A stretch of 64,000 nucleotides of DNA from Burkholderia contaminans (GTDB lineage Bacteria > Pseudomonadota > Gammaproteobacteria > Burkholderiales > Burkholderiaceae): the NCBI RefSeq assembly GCF_029633825.1, contig NZ_CP090641.1, forward strand, positions 1,240,001 to 1,304,000, given 5' to 3'. Position 1 is the stretch's first letter; every line of letters begins with the position of its first letter. The position numbers and the translations under genes were made by a program. Positions 34,396 through 43,865 of this stretch are shown in pieces. The notes beneath the pieces were generated by a model. The model had not been told where the DNA came from and ran no database searches. It was given only the letters and a program-made list of their open reading frames with translations.

Positions 34396-36624
34396 TTGAA
34401 TCGCTTCGTGCCGCTTCTCCGAGACGCGTGGCTCCGTTGCCGCGCCCGCGTCGTACCGTTCGCCGCCGCCTGCGGCGTGCGCATCCGCGCGCTGGGCGCC
34501 GACGCGCTGCATCGCCTGCGTCATCCGACGCGGCGCGGCGTCGCGCTGACGCTCGCCGCGATCCCGGTGCTGGGCCTGCTGGTGCTGCTCGCGTTCATTC
34601 CGTTCACGCCGAGCATCGGCGACATCCGCAAGGCGCGCATCGACCGCCCCGCGCGCGTGCTCTCCGCCGACGGCCAGCTGATCGCCGAGTTCCGGCCCGT
34701 CAACCGCGAATGGGTGCCGCTCAAGCAGATCTCGCCGCACATGGTCGACGCGCTGATCGCGACCGAGGACCACCGCTTCTACGCACATCACGGCATCGAC
34801 TTGCGCCGCACGATCGCGGCCGGGCTGCACACATTTTCAGGCGACCGCCAGGGCGGCTCGACGATCACGCAGCAGCTCGCGCGCAACCTGTATCCGGATG
34901 AAGTCGGCCGCGCGCCGACGCTCACGCGCAAGGTGAAGGAGCTGATCACCGCGTTCAAGATCGAGTCGGTGTACAGCAAGGACGAGATTCTCGAGACCTA
35001 CCTGAACACCGTGCCCTTCCTGTACAACGCGTACGGCGTCGAAATGGCCGCGCGCACCTACTTCGGCAAGTCGGCCGACCAGCTCGACATCGTCGAAAGC
35101 GCGACGCTCGTCGGGATGCTGAAGGGCAACAGCTACTACAACCCGGTGCTGAACCCGGAGCGCGCGGTGCAGCGACGCAACATCGTGCTCGACCGGATGG
35201 CGCAGATGCACATGCTGACGCCGCGGCAGCTCGCGAAACTGCAGCGCCAGCCGTTGCGCGTCGACTTCGAGCCGCAGTCGGGGCAGCCCGGCCTCGCCCC
35301 GCACTTCGCGGTGCAGTTGCGCAAATGGCTGATCGCGTGGGCCGATCGCAACAACTACGATCTGTACTCCGATGGACTCGTCGTGCGCACGACGCTCGAC
35401 GCGCGACTGCAGGACATGGCGACGCAGGCGCTGACGCGGCAGACCGAACGGCTGCAGGCGATCGCCGATAGCGCGTGGCGCAGCCCGTCCGGCTGCGGGC
35501 TGCGCAACGACCTGTTCCGCGGCTTCATCCGCCAGACGCCCGACTATCGGCAGGCGCGCGACACGGGGCTGACCGATGTCGCGGCGCTGAAGCGGCTCGG
35601 CGCCAATCGGGATTTCATGCGCGCGCTGTGCGAGCGCAAGACGCAGGTGCAGGCCGGCTTCGTCGCGATCGATCCGCGCAACGGCGCGATCCGCGCGTGG
35701 GTCGGCAGCCCCGATTTCGGCAGCGAGCCGTTCGATCACGTGTCGCAGGCGCGGCGCCAGCCCGGCTCGACGTTCAAGCCGTTCGTCTATGGCGCCGCGT
35801 TCGCGGACGGCATGCGGCCGGGCGATACGTTCGTCGACCGCCCCGTGGCGATCCCGATCGACGGGCGCGCGATCTGGCGCCCGACCGATGCCGAGCCGCC
35901 GACCGATGAGCCGATGACGTTGCGCGATGCGCTCGCGCTGTCGCGCAACCGCATCACCGCGCAGGTGATGCAGCACGAAGGCGCCGCGAAGGTCGCGCAG
36001 CTCGCCCGCGCGATGGGCGTGCGCGAGAGCCCGCTCGACGCGGTGCCGTCGCTGGCGCTCGGCACGAGCCCCGTCACGCTGAAGGAGATGGTGTCCGCGT
36101 ACGGCACGATCGCGAACCGCGGCGCATACGTCGCGCCGCAGATGATCACGCGCATCGAGGATCGCGACGGCAAGGTGCTCGCCGTCTTCGGCAGCGCGCC
36201 GCCCGAACGTGCGTTGCCTGAGCCCGCCGCGCAGACGCTAGTCGACGTGATGCGCGACGTCGTCGATCGCGGCACCGGCGCCGACATCCGTTCGCGCTAC
36301 GGAATTCGGGTCGACGTCGCCGGCAAGACGGGCACGACGCAGGACAATGCGGACGGCTGGTTCATCCTGATGCATCCGCAGCTCGTGGCCGGTGCGTGGG
36401 TCGGCTTCGACGACGGCAGCGTGACGCTGCGCAGCGACTACTGGGGCGCTGGCGCGCACAGCGCGTTGCCGATCGTCGGCACGTTCTACGATGCGGCACT
36501 GCGAGCGCGGGCGATCGATCCGCACGCGCAGTTCTCACCCGACTTCCGGCCGCGCATCGCGCCGGCGCCGCGGCGGCGCGCGCCGCATCCGGGCCTGTTC
36601 GACTGGCTGAGGTTCTTCCGCTGA
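34396..36624 (+). CDS. class A penicillin-binding protein (PBP1-type)
   Basis: Bifunctional peptidoglycan synthase, 742 residues. One TM near residues 50-70; GT51 glycosyltransferase with ATEDHRFYAHHGID (catalytic E124) and GGSTITQQLARNL; transpeptidase with the serine in QPGSTFKPF (about 460), SRN and KTGTTQDNADGWF. It starts with a TTG by this frame; a GTG four codons on (34408) is also possible. A proline/arginine-rich tail ends FDWLRFFR. The domain order is that of PBP1A-like enzymes, somewhat shorter than the main chromosomal type. Confidence 0.9.
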   Translation: MNRFVPLLRDAWLRCRARVVPFAAACGVRIRALGADALHRLRHPTRRGVALTLAAIPVLGLLVLLAFIPFTPSIGDIRKARIDRPARVLSADGQLIAEFRPVNREWVPLKQISPHMVDALIATEDHRFYAHHGIDLRRTIAAGLHTFSGDRQGGSTITQQLARNLYPDEVGRAPTLTRKVKELITAFKIESVYSKDEILETYLNTVPFLYNAYGVEMAARTYFGKSADQLDIVESATLVGMLKGNSYYNPVLNPERAVQRRNIVLDRMAQMHMLTPRQLAKLQRQPLRVDFEPQSGQPGLAPHFAVQLRKWLIAWADRNNYDLYSDGLVVRTTLDARLQDMATQALTRQTERLQAIADSAWRSPSGCGLRNDLFRGFIRQTPDYRQARDTGLTDVAALKRLGANRDFMRALCERKTQVQAGFVAIDPRNGAIRAWVGSPDFGSEPFDHVSQARRQPGSTFKPFVYGAAFADGMRPGDTFVDRPVAIPIDGRAIWRPTDAEPPTDEPMTLRDALALSRNRITAQVMQHEGAAKVAQLARAMGVRESPLDAVPSLALGTSPVTLKEMVSAYGTIANRGAYVAPQMITRIEDRDGKVLAVFGSAPPERALPEPAAQTLVDVMRDVVDRGTGADIRSRYGIRVDVAGKTGTTQDNADGWFILMHPQLVAGAWVGFDDGSVTLRSDYWGAGAHSALPIVGTFYDAALRARAIDPHAQFSPDFRPRIAPAPRRRAPHPGLFDWLRFFR

Positions 36625-36788
36625 CCGGAGTGCCGGCGAGTACGACGGCCGTCCGTTCGACTGGCGCGTCGTCGTCGCGCAATGCCGCAACCGGGGGACA
36701 GTGCTCCAGTTTTGCGCGACCGCGACACGGCGGACATGCCAGGGCATCACACGGTTGAAGCACCGGCCGGCTTACAACGCCACCGTGC

Positions 36789-37889
36789 TCAGCCCGCCGC
36801 GAGCGTGGCTGCCAGCACGTCGAATTCCGGCGCCCACGCCGCACGCCACGCAGCCTTCGTCGTGTCGTCCACCCACGCGCCGTCGATCCCGTTCAGCATG
36901 AACTGCTTCAGCTCGGCCACGGTGAAGCCGAAATGGCTGAACATCAGCTCCCACGCCTCCGACGGATTGACCTTGTGCAGCGTCGGATCGTCGGTGTTCG
37001 GATGGATCTTCAGCCCTAGGCCCGGCATCTTGCGCATCGGGTGCCGTTCCGCCCATTGCTCCGGCGGCAGCGTGCGCAGGTAGTACGAATTCGTCGGCAC
37101 GACGGTGAACACGATCCCGCGCTCCGCATAGCGGGCGCACAGCTCCGGGTTGTCGACGATCGTATAACCATGATCGACGCGATCGACCTGCAACAGATCG
37201 ACGGCCGTCTCGACGTTGCGCCACGGCATCCCGAACTCGCCCGCGTGCGCGGTCGTGCGAAAGCCCGCCGCGCGTGCATTGCGGTAAGCCTTCCAGAACA
37301 GCTCCGGCGGCCGGTCGTTCTCGCGATAGTCGATCCCGAGCCCCGCGACTTCGTCCGCGCGGTTCGCCTTCATCCATTCGACGATCGCCACCGCTTCGTC
37401 GGGATCCTGCTCGCGGTCGATGCTCGGGATCAGGCGCGCGCCGATCCCGAAGTCGCGTGCGGCGTCGCGAATACCCGTCACGATCGCGGCCTGCGCATCC
37501 GCATACGCGATACCCGACACATGCACCGTACCCGTCGGATTCCAGAAGAATTCCGCATGCCGCACGTTGTACGCGGCGGCATCCTCCAGATACTCGTAGG
37601 CGATCCGCCGCAGGTCGTCGGGCTGCGTGAGCAGATACCGGTCGAGCGCGCGCAGCACATGCAGCACGCCGACCGGCTTCTCGCCGCGCGCATAGAACGC
37701 GTCGATTTCCGCGCGCTCGATCGGCGCACCGCTGCGCTCCGCGAGTGCGACGAACGTGTCGTGCCGCACCGCGCCGAGCAGGTGGCAATGCAGCTCGATC
37801 TTCGGCAGCGCATGGAAGAAGGCCCGATGGGCCGGCGTGATCTCGATGCCCGTGCGCGCGGCCGGGACGTTGCCTGGTGTTCCCTTCAT
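36789..37889 (-). CDS. add: adenosine deaminase
   Basis: Deaminates adenosine to inosine, 366 residues, slightly longer than E. coli Add. Metal ligands in IELHCHLLGAVRHDTF (H34, H36), the HAGE motif (catalytic glutamate), VDRVDHGYTIVDN and HPNTDDPTLHK (metal aspartate) are present. It heads a purine block with a permease 48 bp upstream on the same strand and a nucleoside hydrolase nearby. The closest relatives may act on adenine or other aminopurines, but the motif set fits adenosine. Confidence 0.9.
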   Translation of the reverse strand: MKGTPGNVPAARTGIEITPAHRAFFHALPKIELHCHLLGAVRHDTFVALAERSGAPIERAEIDAFYARGEKPVGVLHVLRALDRYLLTQPDDLRRIAYEYLEDAAAYNVRHAEFFWNPTGTVHVSGIAYADAQAAIVTGIRDAARDFGIGARLIPSIDREQDPDEAVAIVEWMKANRADEVAGLGIDYRENDRPPELFWKAYRNARAAGFRTTAHAGEFGMPWRNVETAVDLLQVDRVDHGYTIVDNPELCARYAERGIVFTVVPTNSYYLRTLPPEQWAERHPMRKMPGLGLKIHPNTDDPTLHKVNPSEAWELMFSHFGFTVAELKQFMLNGIDGAWVDDTTKAAWRAAWAPEFDVLAATLAAG

Positions 37890-37937
37890 TGCAGTCTCTT
37901 TTTTTGGGTAGTGCAGATGCGTCGCGAATGCCGTCTC

Positions 37938-39287
37938 TCAGTGCGGCTTCACGACAGTCCAGAAGTAATAGCCGAGCGGAAGCGCGAGCACGACGAGCCC
38001 CCACGACACGTCGCGCCAGCGGCCCGCCAGCAGCTTGACGAGCACGTAGCACAGCAGGCCGCCCGCGATGCCGGTGCCGAAGCTGTTCGACATCAGCGTG
38101 AGCAGCACCATCGACATCACGGGCAACGCATCGGTGAAGTCGTCGAAGTGCGTATGGCGGATCGTCGCGAACATCGACAGCCCGATGAGGATCAGCGCCG
38201 GCGCGGTCGCCTCTTTCGGGATCGCGAGCGCGACCGGCACGAACAGCAGCATCGCGGCGAACAGCACGGCCGCGGCCAGCGACGACAGCCCGCTGCGGCC
38301 GCCGGCCTCGACGCCCGCCGCCGATTCGATCAGCGCGGTCAGCGCGGGAATGCCGAACACGGGCCCAAGCGTCGCCGCGAGCGAATCGACGAGGAACGGC
38401 CGGTTGATGTTCGGCAGGTTGCCCTGTTCGTCGAGCAGGTTCGCCTTCGCACCGACCGCGAGCGCGGTGCCGAGCGTCGAGAAGAATTCCGCCGCGAAGA
38501 ACGCGAACAGGTACGGCGCGGCCGCGAGGCTCAACGCGCTGCCGATGTCGAGCTTGAACGCAATCGGCGCGATGCTGTGCGGCAGCGACACGAACGACGC
38601 GGGCAGGTGCGTGACGCCGAGCGGCACGCCGGCCGCGGCCGCGACGAGGATCGCGATCAGGATCGCGCCGGGCACCTTGCGCGCCTGCAGCACGATCGCG
38701 ACCGCGAGGCCGATCAGTGCGACGAGCGCGCCCGGCCGCGAGAAGTCGCCGAGCGCGAACGCGTTGGTCTTCGCGTTCGCGACGACCATCCCCGCGTTGC
38801 GCAGCCCGAGCATCGTGACGAACAGGCCGATCGACGCGCCGAGCCCGAGCTTGATCTGCACGGGAATCAGCCGAACCACGACGCCGCGCGCGCCGAGTAT
38901 CGTCAGCAGGAAGAACAGCACGCCCGATACGCAGGCGATGCCGAGGCCCGTCTGCCAGCCGACGTGCTCGGTCGTCGCGAGCGTCACGCCGATGATCACC
39001 GAGCCGCCGATGCCGGGGCCGACGAGGAACGGCAGGTTCGCGTAGAGCCCCATCAGCGTCGTGAACAGCACGAACACGATGATCGTCGCGGTCGTCGCCG
39101 CGCCGCGCTCCATCCCGCCCGTCGCGAGCAGCGACGGGATCACGACGAGCAGGTACGCGGCCGCGAGAAACGACGTGACGCCCGCGATCGTCTCCGTGCG
39201 CACGCTCGTGCCGCGCGCGGCGAGCGCGAAGCGGCGTTCGAGCCAGTTGGCCGGCGCTCGCGCCGGCATCGTGTCAATCGCTGACAT
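37938..39287 (-). CDS. NCS2-family purine permease (AzgA-type)
   Basis: A 449-residue integral membrane transporter with about 12-14 TM segments. N-terminal RGTSVRTETIAGVTSFLAAAYLLVVIP and the block GPGIGGSVIIGVTLA are hallmarks of the AzgA adenine/guanine/hypoxanthine branch. It is the likely importer of purine bases for the adjacent add and nucleoside hydrolase genes. It is transcribed before add, 48 bp away, and divergent from a LysR regulator. The exact base is inferred. Confidence 0.9.
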   Translation of the reverse strand: MSAIDTMPARAPANWLERRFALAARGTSVRTETIAGVTSFLAAAYLLVVIPSLLATGGMERGAATTATIIVFVLFTTLMGLYANLPFLVGPGIGGSVIIGVTLATTEHVGWQTGLGIACVSGVLFFLLTILGARGVVVRLIPVQIKLGLGASIGLFVTMLGLRNAGMVVANAKTNAFALGDFSRPGALVALIGLAVAIVLQARKVPGAILIAILVAAAAGVPLGVTHLPASFVSLPHSIAPIAFKLDIGSALSLAAAPYLFAFFAAEFFSTLGTALAVGAKANLLDEQGNLPNINRPFLVDSLAATLGPVFGIPALTALIESAAGVEAGGRSGLSSLAAAVLFAAMLLFVPVALAIPKEATAPALILIGLSMFATIRHTHFDDFTDALPVMSMVLLTLMSNSFGTGIAGGLLCYVLVKLLAGRWRDVSWGLVVLALPLGYYFWTVVKPH

Positions 39288-39381
39288 GGTGGTTCTCCTG
39301 TGATTCCGAATATTGTCCTGTGCCGATTCACGCAGCGCGGTCTTATACTGCCGCGTACCGCATCCCGACCGTTATTGCCCG

Positions 39382-40293
39382 ATGTCGTCCGACCGCTCGT
39401 CGCTGCTGCCCGCGCTCACGCTGCGGCAGGTCCAGCACTTCGTCGTGCTCGCGCACGCACGCAGCTTCACGCAGGCCGCGCAGGCGCTGTCGCTCACGCA
39501 GCCCGCGCTCACCGCGTCGATCCGCCAGATCGAGTTCCTGCTCGGCGGGCGCCTGTTCGCGCGCTCCGCGCACCGGCTCACGCTCACCTCCGCGGGCGAA
39601 GCCGTGCTGCCGCTCGCCGAACGCCTGCTCAACCAGGCGCGCGGCACCTTCGACGACATGACGCGGCTCATCGGCGAACGCATCCAGACCGTGCGCATCG
39701 CGTTCATCCCGTCGGTCGCGGGCCGCCTGCTGCCCGCGCTCAATGCACTGCGCGACGCGCACCCGACGCTGCGCTTCACCCTCACCGACCTGCCGAACAG
39801 CGCGCTCGTCGAAGCCGTGCGCGACAGCGTCGCGGATCTCGGCATCGGCGTGCGCGAACCGGACAGCGACGACGGCACGCTGCGCTACCGGCAGCTTTTC
39901 GAGGACGAGATCGTGATCGTCGTGCGGCATGACGATCCGCTCGCCCGCGCGAAGAGCGTCACGTGGGCCAGGCTCGTCGATCGCGAGCTCGCGGTGTTCG
40001 TGCGCGGCAGCGTCAGCGAATCGCTGCATCGCACCGGCGGCGCCGAGAAGCTGCGCCTGAACGTCACGTACCGGATGGAATACACCGAGCCACTCTACGC
40101 GCTTGCGCGCAACGGCCTCGCCACCGCCGTGCTGCCGAGCCTCTACACGATGCATCTGCACGATCCCGAACTCGTCGCGCTGCGCGTCGACAAGCCGCGC
40201 GTCACGCGTGCGATCTCGCTGATCTCGCTCGCCGGCGACGATCGCGGCCCGCACGTGCGTGCGTGCCGCGAGTGGATTGCGAAGCACATCTGA
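39382..40293 (+). CDS. LysR-family regulator of the purine block
   Basis: A 303-residue LysR regulator: N-terminal HTH (LTLRQVQHFVVLAHARSFTQAAQALSLTQPALTASIRQIE) and an effector domain. The ATG at 39382 is chosen; the preceding 23 codons look non-coding. It is divergent from the NCS2 permease with only about 95 bp between, so it probably controls permease and add. The effector would be a purine or nucleoside by inference. Confidence 0.88.
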   Translation: MSSDRSSLLPALTLRQVQHFVVLAHARSFTQAAQALSLTQPALTASIRQIEFLLGGRLFARSAHRLTLTSAGEAVLPLAERLLNQARGTFDDMTRLIGERIQTVRIAFIPSVAGRLLPALNALRDAHPTLRFTLTDLPNSALVEAVRDSVADLGIGVREPDSDDGTLRYRQLFEDEIVIVVRHDDPLARAKSVTWARLVDRELAVFVRGSVSESLHRTGGAEKLRLNVTYRMEYTEPLYALARNGLATAVLPSLYTMHLHDPELVALRVDKPRVTRAISLISLAGDDRGPHVRACREWIAKHI

Positions 40294-40299
40294 TTGCCT

Positions 40300-41352
40300 T
40301 CAGGGCAGCTTCGCGATGCGCTCGACGAGCGCCGCGTAGAAGCGGTCCGCGTCGACCTCGTTGATCCACGTCGCGTTCGCCGTGCGGCCGCTGCGACCGT
40401 TCCAGTCGACGACGGTCTCGCCGAGCGTCCACGGCCCGGTCGTCTCGACCATCACGTTCACCTTGCGTCCGCCGAACAGCGTCGGATCGACGAGATAGCC
40501 GACCGCGGTCGGGTCGTACATCGGCGCGTCTTCGACACCGCGCCGCTTCTTGTTGTACGCGAGCTCGGCATCCATGATGTCCGCGACGATCGCGCCGCAG
40601 CGGTTGCCGAGCGCGCGGAACGGCGCGACGCGCGCCGGCGTGATCGGCGCTTTCACGGCGACATCGCGCGGCAGCACGACGATCGGCATGCCGCTGCCGA
40701 ATACGACTTCGGCCGCCTGCGGATCGACGTAGATGTTGAATTCGGCGGCCGGCGTGATGTTGCCGCGCTCGAAGAACGCGCCGCCCATCAGCACGATTTC
40801 GCGCAACGCGCCGCGAATCTGCGGCGCTTCGACCAACGCGGTCGCGAGGTTCGTCAGCGGGCCCAGCGCGCACAGCGTCACGCTACCCGGCGCTGCACGG
40901 CTCAGCGCATCGACGAGATACGACACCGCGTGACCGGCGGCAAGCGGCGCCCGCGGCTCATGAAGTTCGACGCCTTCGAGCCCCGTCTTGCCGTGCACGT
41001 TCGCGGCCGTCACGAGATCGCGCACGAGCGGACGCGGGCAGCCTGCGTAGACGGGCAGCGTCTTCGTGCGGCCGGCCCAGTCGCGGATGATCCGCGCATT
41101 GCGTTCGGTCAGGTCGAGCGGCACGTTGCCCGCGACGGCAGTCAACGCGCGCACGTCGAGCCGGTCCTGCGCGCCCAGCGCGAATAGGATCGCGATGGCG
41201 TCGTCCTGCCCCGGGTCGGTATCAATGATCACCGTGCGGCGCGCGGCCTCGCCGCCGGCCGCGAATGCGCCCGTTTCGGGCAGCAGCGCGGTGCCGGCCA
41301 GCGCGGCGGACAGTTTCAGGAAGGTGCGGCGGGATGCGATCGGATGGGTCAT
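40300..41352 (-). CDS. Tat-exported inosine-uridine-type nucleoside hydrolase
   Basis: A 350-residue N-ribohydrolase that splits nucleosides into base and ribose. The metal-binding N-terminal block is IDTDPGQDDAIAILFALG (about 40-57), preceded by a Tat-type signal SRRTFLKL and a hydrophobic run ending near AFA. This places the enzyme in the periplasm, unusual but known for some bacterial members. Convergent with the LysR gene, 7 bp apart; 10 bp downstream of the porin stop on the same strand. With porin, permease and deaminase it makes a scavenging route. Confidence 0.9.
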   Translation of the reverse strand: MTHPIASRRTFLKLSAALAGTALLPETGAFAAGGEAARRTVIIDTDPGQDDAIAILFALGAQDRLDVRALTAVAGNVPLDLTERNARIIRDWAGRTKTLPVYAGCPRPLVRDLVTAANVHGKTGLEGVELHEPRAPLAAGHAVSYLVDALSRAAPGSVTLCALGPLTNLATALVEAPQIRGALREIVLMGGAFFERGNITPAAEFNIYVDPQAAEVVFGSGMPIVVLPRDVAVKAPITPARVAPFRALGNRCGAIVADIMDAELAYNKKRRGVEDAPMYDPTAVGYLVDPTLFGGRKVNVMVETTGPWTLGETVVDWNGRSGRTANATWINEVDADRFYAALVERIAKLP

Positions 41353-41362
41353 GGTCGGGCGC

Positions 41363-42475
41363 TCAGAAAACGTGCCGGACGCCGACCGTCGCCATCATCT
41401 GGCGCGTGCCGGTCGACCGGGCGTACGCGAAGATCTGCGCATGGTCGGCGTCGCCGGCCGCCTGCTGCGCGATCACCGTCAGCGCGACATCGGTGCGTTT
41501 CGACAGGAAGTAATCGGCCTGCAGGTTCACCTGGTGCCATTTCGGCCGCTTGTCGATCACGTCGTACTTGCCGTTCGTGAACGCATACGCGGCGCCGAGG
41601 AAGAGCTGCGGCGTCATCGTGTAGACGACGTTCACGCCGAGGTTCTGCAGGTGCAGGTGCGTGTTGTCGAGGTAATCGTAGCGCACGTCGGTAAACATCG
41701 CCGCGAACTGCGCGCGGCCGATCGTGTAGAAGCCGCCCGTGCCCGCGATCCGCTGCCGGCTCGCGTAGGCCGCGGGCGACATCGCGCTCTTGCTGAAGAT
41801 CAGCAGCGGCGACGCATAGTCGTTCGCGATTGCGCCGTCCTGGTTCGTCGCGCTGTACGGATGGTTGTACTGCGCGTAGACCGCGCTCCAGCGCAGCGGG
41901 CCCTCCTCGTAGCCGAGCCCGAAGCTGTATGCGCTGTTGTTCGCGAAGCCGGTCGCGTTGCTGAAGCCGTACAGTGCGGTGAATTTCAGGCCGTAGTAGA
42001 CGGGGCTCACGTACTTCACCGAGTTCTGCACGCGGATGTCGTTGTAGCCGTTGTCGTTGTCGCCGATGTTCACGCCGTTGCTCGCGATGATCACCGGCCC
42101 GATGTAGTCGTGGATCGCGTCGTACTGGCGGCCGAACGTCAGCGAGCCGTAGGTGCGGTCGGCGAGGCCGACGTAGGCCATCCGACCGAACTCGCGGCCG
42201 TTCTGCGCGGCCGTGCCCGTCATCACGTTGAAGCCGTTCTCCAGCTGGAAGATCGCGGACAGCCCCTGCCCGAGATCCTCCTTGCCCTTCAGCCCCCAGC
42301 GCGGGTTCTGGTTCGTGGCGGACAACGCCTGCCAGGCGTTCTTGCCGCCCTGGTTGGTCGCGAACCCGACACCGGCCGAGATGAGACCGTACAGCGTGAT
42401 GCTGCTTTGCGCACAGGCATGCGTCGCGAAGGCGCCGAGCATCGCGAGCGGAGCGAGCTTGTAGAGAGTTTTCAT
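41363..42475 (-). CDS. OpcP-type porin upstream of the nucleoside hydrolase
   Basis: A 370-residue trimeric porin. Signal peptide MKTLYKLAPLAMLGAFATHACA with mature QSSITLYGLISAGVG; PRWGLKGKEDLGQGLSAIFQLENGF, FGRMAYVGLADRTYGSLTFGRQ and a C-terminal phenylalanine (VGVRHVF). It lies directly before the nucleoside hydrolase (10 bp), so they likely share a transcript: porin lets nucleosides in, the Tat-exported hydrolase splits them. Two AT-rich palindromes lie upstream. Confidence 0.9.
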   Translation of the reverse strand: MKTLYKLAPLAMLGAFATHACAQSSITLYGLISAGVGFATNQGGKNAWQALSATNQNPRWGLKGKEDLGQGLSAIFQLENGFNVMTGTAAQNGREFGRMAYVGLADRTYGSLTFGRQYDAIHDYIGPVIIASNGVNIGDNDNGYNDIRVQNSVKYVSPVYYGLKFTALYGFSNATGFANNSAYSFGLGYEEGPLRWSAVYAQYNHPYSATNQDGAIANDYASPLLIFSKSAMSPAAYASRQRIAGTGGFYTIGRAQFAAMFTDVRYDYLDNTHLHLQNLGVNVVYTMTPQLFLGAAYAFTNGKYDVIDKRPKWHQVNLQADYFLSKRTDVALTVIAQQAAGDADHAQIFAYARSTGTRQMMATVGVRHVF

Positions 42476-42552
42476 CGGGTCGTGTGATCGGTGGTGGTCC
42501 AGGCGCGGCAGGGTTCCGCGAAACTGGCCTCGACTATACGAACCCGGATCGG

Positions 42553-42576
42553 ATAATAAAAGTTTGCTTTTATTAT
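42553..42576. promoter_or_regulatory. AT-rich perfect palindrome before porin
   Basis: 10-bp arms ATAATAAAAG and CTTTTATTAT around a TTTG loop, in a very GC-rich genome. It lies 78 bp upstream of the porin ATG and 60 bp past the L,D-transpeptidase stop. It may be an operator for the porin or a terminator for the upstream gene. Confidence 0.5.
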
Positions 42577-42581
42577 GGTTC

Positions 42582-42598
42582 AATAAAACGGATTTATT
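42582..42598. promoter_or_regulatory. second AT-rich palindrome before porin
   Basis: AATAAA-ACGGA-TTTATT, sharing the AATAAA/TTTATT core of the first palindrome 5 bp away. The pair looks like a double binding site. Confidence 0.4.
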
Positions 42599-42635
42599 CT
42601 CATCCAGATCGCTCCCATGCCCGACGCACCGGCCG

Positions 42636-43865
42636 TCAGTCCGCCGTGTCGCCGCCCTTCGGCAGCTTCGACCACGCCTTGCGCCCCGGCAACGGCGACC
42701 ACGCCGGCCGCGTCTTGCGTGCGCTGTCGATCACGACCAGGTAGCGGCCCGCGATCGGCGTGATGTCGCGATCGCGCCGCAGCACCCACAGCGACTTGCC
42801 GGCCTCGACGCGCGCCTGGTAGTCGTCGTCGAGCAGGCCGTGCTGGTCGAAGAACGTGTTCAGCGACGCGGGAATGCGCACGCACCCTTTCGAGTGCCGG
42901 ATGCCCAGCAGCGATTCGAGGCGATCGGGGTCGGTCGCATGCATCTGGAAGCGCATCGGCGATACACCGCCCTTGCCCCAGCCGCGCTCGCCGTCCACCC
43001 AGCCGAAGTCGTAGATGCGCATGTCGCGATGCCCGTAGCCGCGAATGCCGTTCTCGTTCGTCGTGCCTTCCGCGCGGAAATCCATGTTGTCCGGCGAGTG
43101 GTGGAACACACCGAGCGGCGTCAGGAAATGGTCGTACTTGCCCGGCAGCCCGGTGCCGACCGGCGATGCACCGATCATCAGCCATGCGTTGGCCGGCGTC
43201 GCGCGGAAATAGATGAAGAGCGCCTGGACGTTCGGTGCGCGGTCGACCATCGCAACGTATTCGCCGGCCAGGTTGCCGAGGTCCGCATCGGCGAGCGCCT
43301 TCTGGAGCCGCTCGCCGTACGCGCGCTGTTCGCTCGCGGGTACGGTCAGGCGCCGCGTGACTTCCTGCGTGAAGCGCTTGCGCATGTCGATCGCGCGCGC
43401 CGTCGCATTTTTCGCCTCTTCGGCGGACAGGGGCGGATGCTGGCGCGGCGGTGTCGGTGCGGGGGCTTCGGCCTCGCTGGCGGTCGTGGCGGAAGCGGCT
43501 GATGCAGGTGCGACAGCGGAAGCGGCGGAGGCTGCGGATGCGCCCGATGCACTCGATACGCCCGTTGCCGGGCTGGCAGGCTGTGCCGGATGCGCGTGCG
43601 ATGCGGCAGGCGCGGGCTGGGCGGCCGACGCACCCGACGATGCATGCGCCACCGAAGCGGGATGCGTCCGAGAAGCTGCCGATGCGGGTGACTCGACTGA
43701 TGAGGATGACGTAGCGACGGGCGACGATGCGTCGGACGCCGCAAAAGCAGACCGCTCGACCAGCACGGAGATCGGCAGTGTCGCAGCAAGCCAGATACAT
43801 GCAGCGGCGGCACGGGAAAGACAACGCGGTTTCGCAAATCGCCGCGTGAAGCTGAAAGGCATCAT
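42636..43865 (-). CDS. L,D-transpeptidase (YkuD family) with long Ala/Ser/Pro linker
   Basis: A 409-residue periplasmic cross-linking enzyme or carboxypeptidase-like member of the YkuD family. Signal peptide ends near SAFA; then about 100 residues rich in Ala, Ser, Pro and Thr (low-complexity linker), then the catalytic domain with HSKGCVRIPASL (catalytic Cys). The start is the tandem ATG before PFSFTRR; no good ribosome site is visible, and an upstream frame of 30 codons exists. The linker probably spans peptidoglycan. Function in envelope remodelling is inferred. Confidence 0.85.
   Translation of the reverse strand: MMPFSFTRRFAKPRCLSRAAAACIWLAATLPISVLVERSAFAASDASSPVATSSSSVESPASAASRTHPASVAHASSGASAAQPAPAASHAHPAQPASPATGVSSASGASAASAASAVAPASAASATTASEAEAPAPTPPRQHPPLSAEEAKNATARAIDMRKRFTQEVTRRLTVPASEQRAYGERLQKALADADLGNLAGEYVAMVDRAPNVQALFIYFRATPANAWLMIGASPVGTGLPGKYDHFLTPLGVFHHSPDNMDFRAEGTTNENGIRGYGHRDMRIYDFGWVDGERGWGKGGVSPMRFQMHATDPDRLESLLGIRHSKGCVRIPASLNTFFDQHGLLDDDYQARVEAGKSLWVLRRDRDITPIAGRYLVVIDSARKTRPAWSPLPGRKAWSKLPKGGDTAD

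Noticed and set aside
37041..39284. 747-codon plus-strand frame across add and the NCS2 permease
   Set aside because: Antisense to two recognised genes; arginine-rich with no motif.
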